This document shows, one piece after another, positions 6,450-6,631 of a stretch of 6,631 bases of DNA (its first letter is position 1; every line of letters begins with the position of its first letter). The notes below the pieces were generated by a model that saw nothing but the letters and a program-made list of their open reading frames with translations, was not told the DNA's origin and made no database searches. The DNA lies in contig JAFLKZ010000132.1 of the NCBI GenBank assembly GCA_019162915.1, positions 10,979 through 17,609 on the forward strand, written 5' to 3'. Origin of the DNA: Campylobacteraceae bacterium (GTDB lineage: Bacteria; Campylobacterota; Campylobacteria; Campylobacterales; Sulfurospirillaceae). Position numbers and translations under genes: made by a program.

Positions 6450-6631
6450 TTCCGAGATAGAAGCGGCCCTAATAAGCCAACTTCAGCAGAATTGACTTTT
6501 TCTTTAGGCTGCAATCTCTCACTTCGTTAGAAGCTCAAACAAAACCACAGACACACCGAAAACGCACAAACTCCACATATACTATTCGTTGGACCCTCAT
6601 GAAAACGGTTGTCGCTTCACCCAGGCTATTT
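6428..6631 (-). ncRNA. ssrS: Candidate 6S RNA, 5' end at or beyond the window edge
   Basis: This stretch has no convincing ORF but folds as a long imperfect rod on the minus strand. UGGGUG (6623-6618) pairs with CGCCCA (6449-6444). AGCG (6616-6613) pairs with CGCU (6465-6462), and CCAAC near 6593-6589 pairs with GUUGG near 6481-6477. There follows a large, mostly unpaired centre of about 35 and 27 nt. At the tip CUGUGGU near 6549-6543 pairs with AUUGCAG near 6515-6509, enclosing CUUC-UAAC-GAAG. The 3' end is a U-rich run (6437-6428) after CCCACTTGGG, like an intrinsic terminator. A length near 200 nt, a closing stem, a central bubble and an apical stem are the 6S RNA plan, a regulator that traps sigma70 RNA polymerase. 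From memory, 6S RNA genes lie upstream of purD in several Campylobacterota. I see no primary-sequence signature that proves it. RNase P RNA and tmRNA fit worse. Confidence 0.55.

Noticed and set aside
6428..6631. RNase P RNA or tmRNA as an alternative identity for the structured RNA
   Set aside because: The minus strand contains GGCTTATT, reminiscent of the RNase P 3' region, but the ACAGAA element before it and the GAGGAAAGTCC block are missing. No tmRNA tag sequence or tRNA-like 3' end is seen.
1..6631. CRISPR array, insertion sequence, tRNA or rRNA, or phage/defence genes
   Set aside because: No regularly spaced repeats, transposase motifs, tRNA cloverleaf or rRNA-like sequence were seen, and all long frames are explained by core genes.

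Overview
This window looks like core chromosome of a Campylobacterota (epsilonproteobacterial) species, probably a free-living relative of Sulfurospirillum or Sulfurimonas. The base composition is AT-rich, by eye in the mid-thirties percent GC. The PurD has the variant nucleotide-binding motif GGREYS, which I associate with this group. The order pnp / lptD / RDD protein / purD also matches, from memory, the order in Helicobacter pylori. The genus call is an inference and was not checked against a database.

All five protein genes lie on the minus strand and read from right to left. They are purD (glycinamide ribonucleotide synthetase), a small RDD-family membrane protein, lptD (outer-membrane LPS translocon), a very short J-domain protein, and pnp (polynucleotide phosphorylase). 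pnp runs off the left edge inside its S1 domain. Gene junctions are tight: an 11-nt overlap for purD/RDD, a 41-nt overlap for RDD/lptD, direct abutment (TAA then ATG) for lptD/J-domain, and a 27-nt gap for J-domain/pnp. This is best read as one polycistronic unit with translational coupling.

The right-hand ~306 bases (6326-6631) hold no protein gene. They appear to encode a structured RNA of about 200 nt on the minus strand, ending in a U-rich run near 6428. It has a closing stem, a large central bubble and an apical hairpin. Together with its place just upstream of purD, this makes it a candidate 6S RNA (ssrS). Between it and purD lie two overlapping inverted repeats that cannot both form. 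One of them is followed by a T-run on the plus strand, like a factor-independent terminator antisense to purD.

Functionally the unit mixes purine biosynthesis (purD), envelope biogenesis (lptD and perhaps the RDD protein) and RNA decay (pnp), a typical housekeeping mosaic. No mobile element, CRISPR array, tRNA or rRNA was seen, and I see no sign of an undescribed defence or mobile system. The points most worth a second look are the putative 6S RNA and leader structures, the Gly/Arg-rich insert between the KH and S1 domains of PNPase, the overlap that encodes both the RDD C-terminal motif and the LptD signal peptide, and the three-cysteine pattern of LptD.
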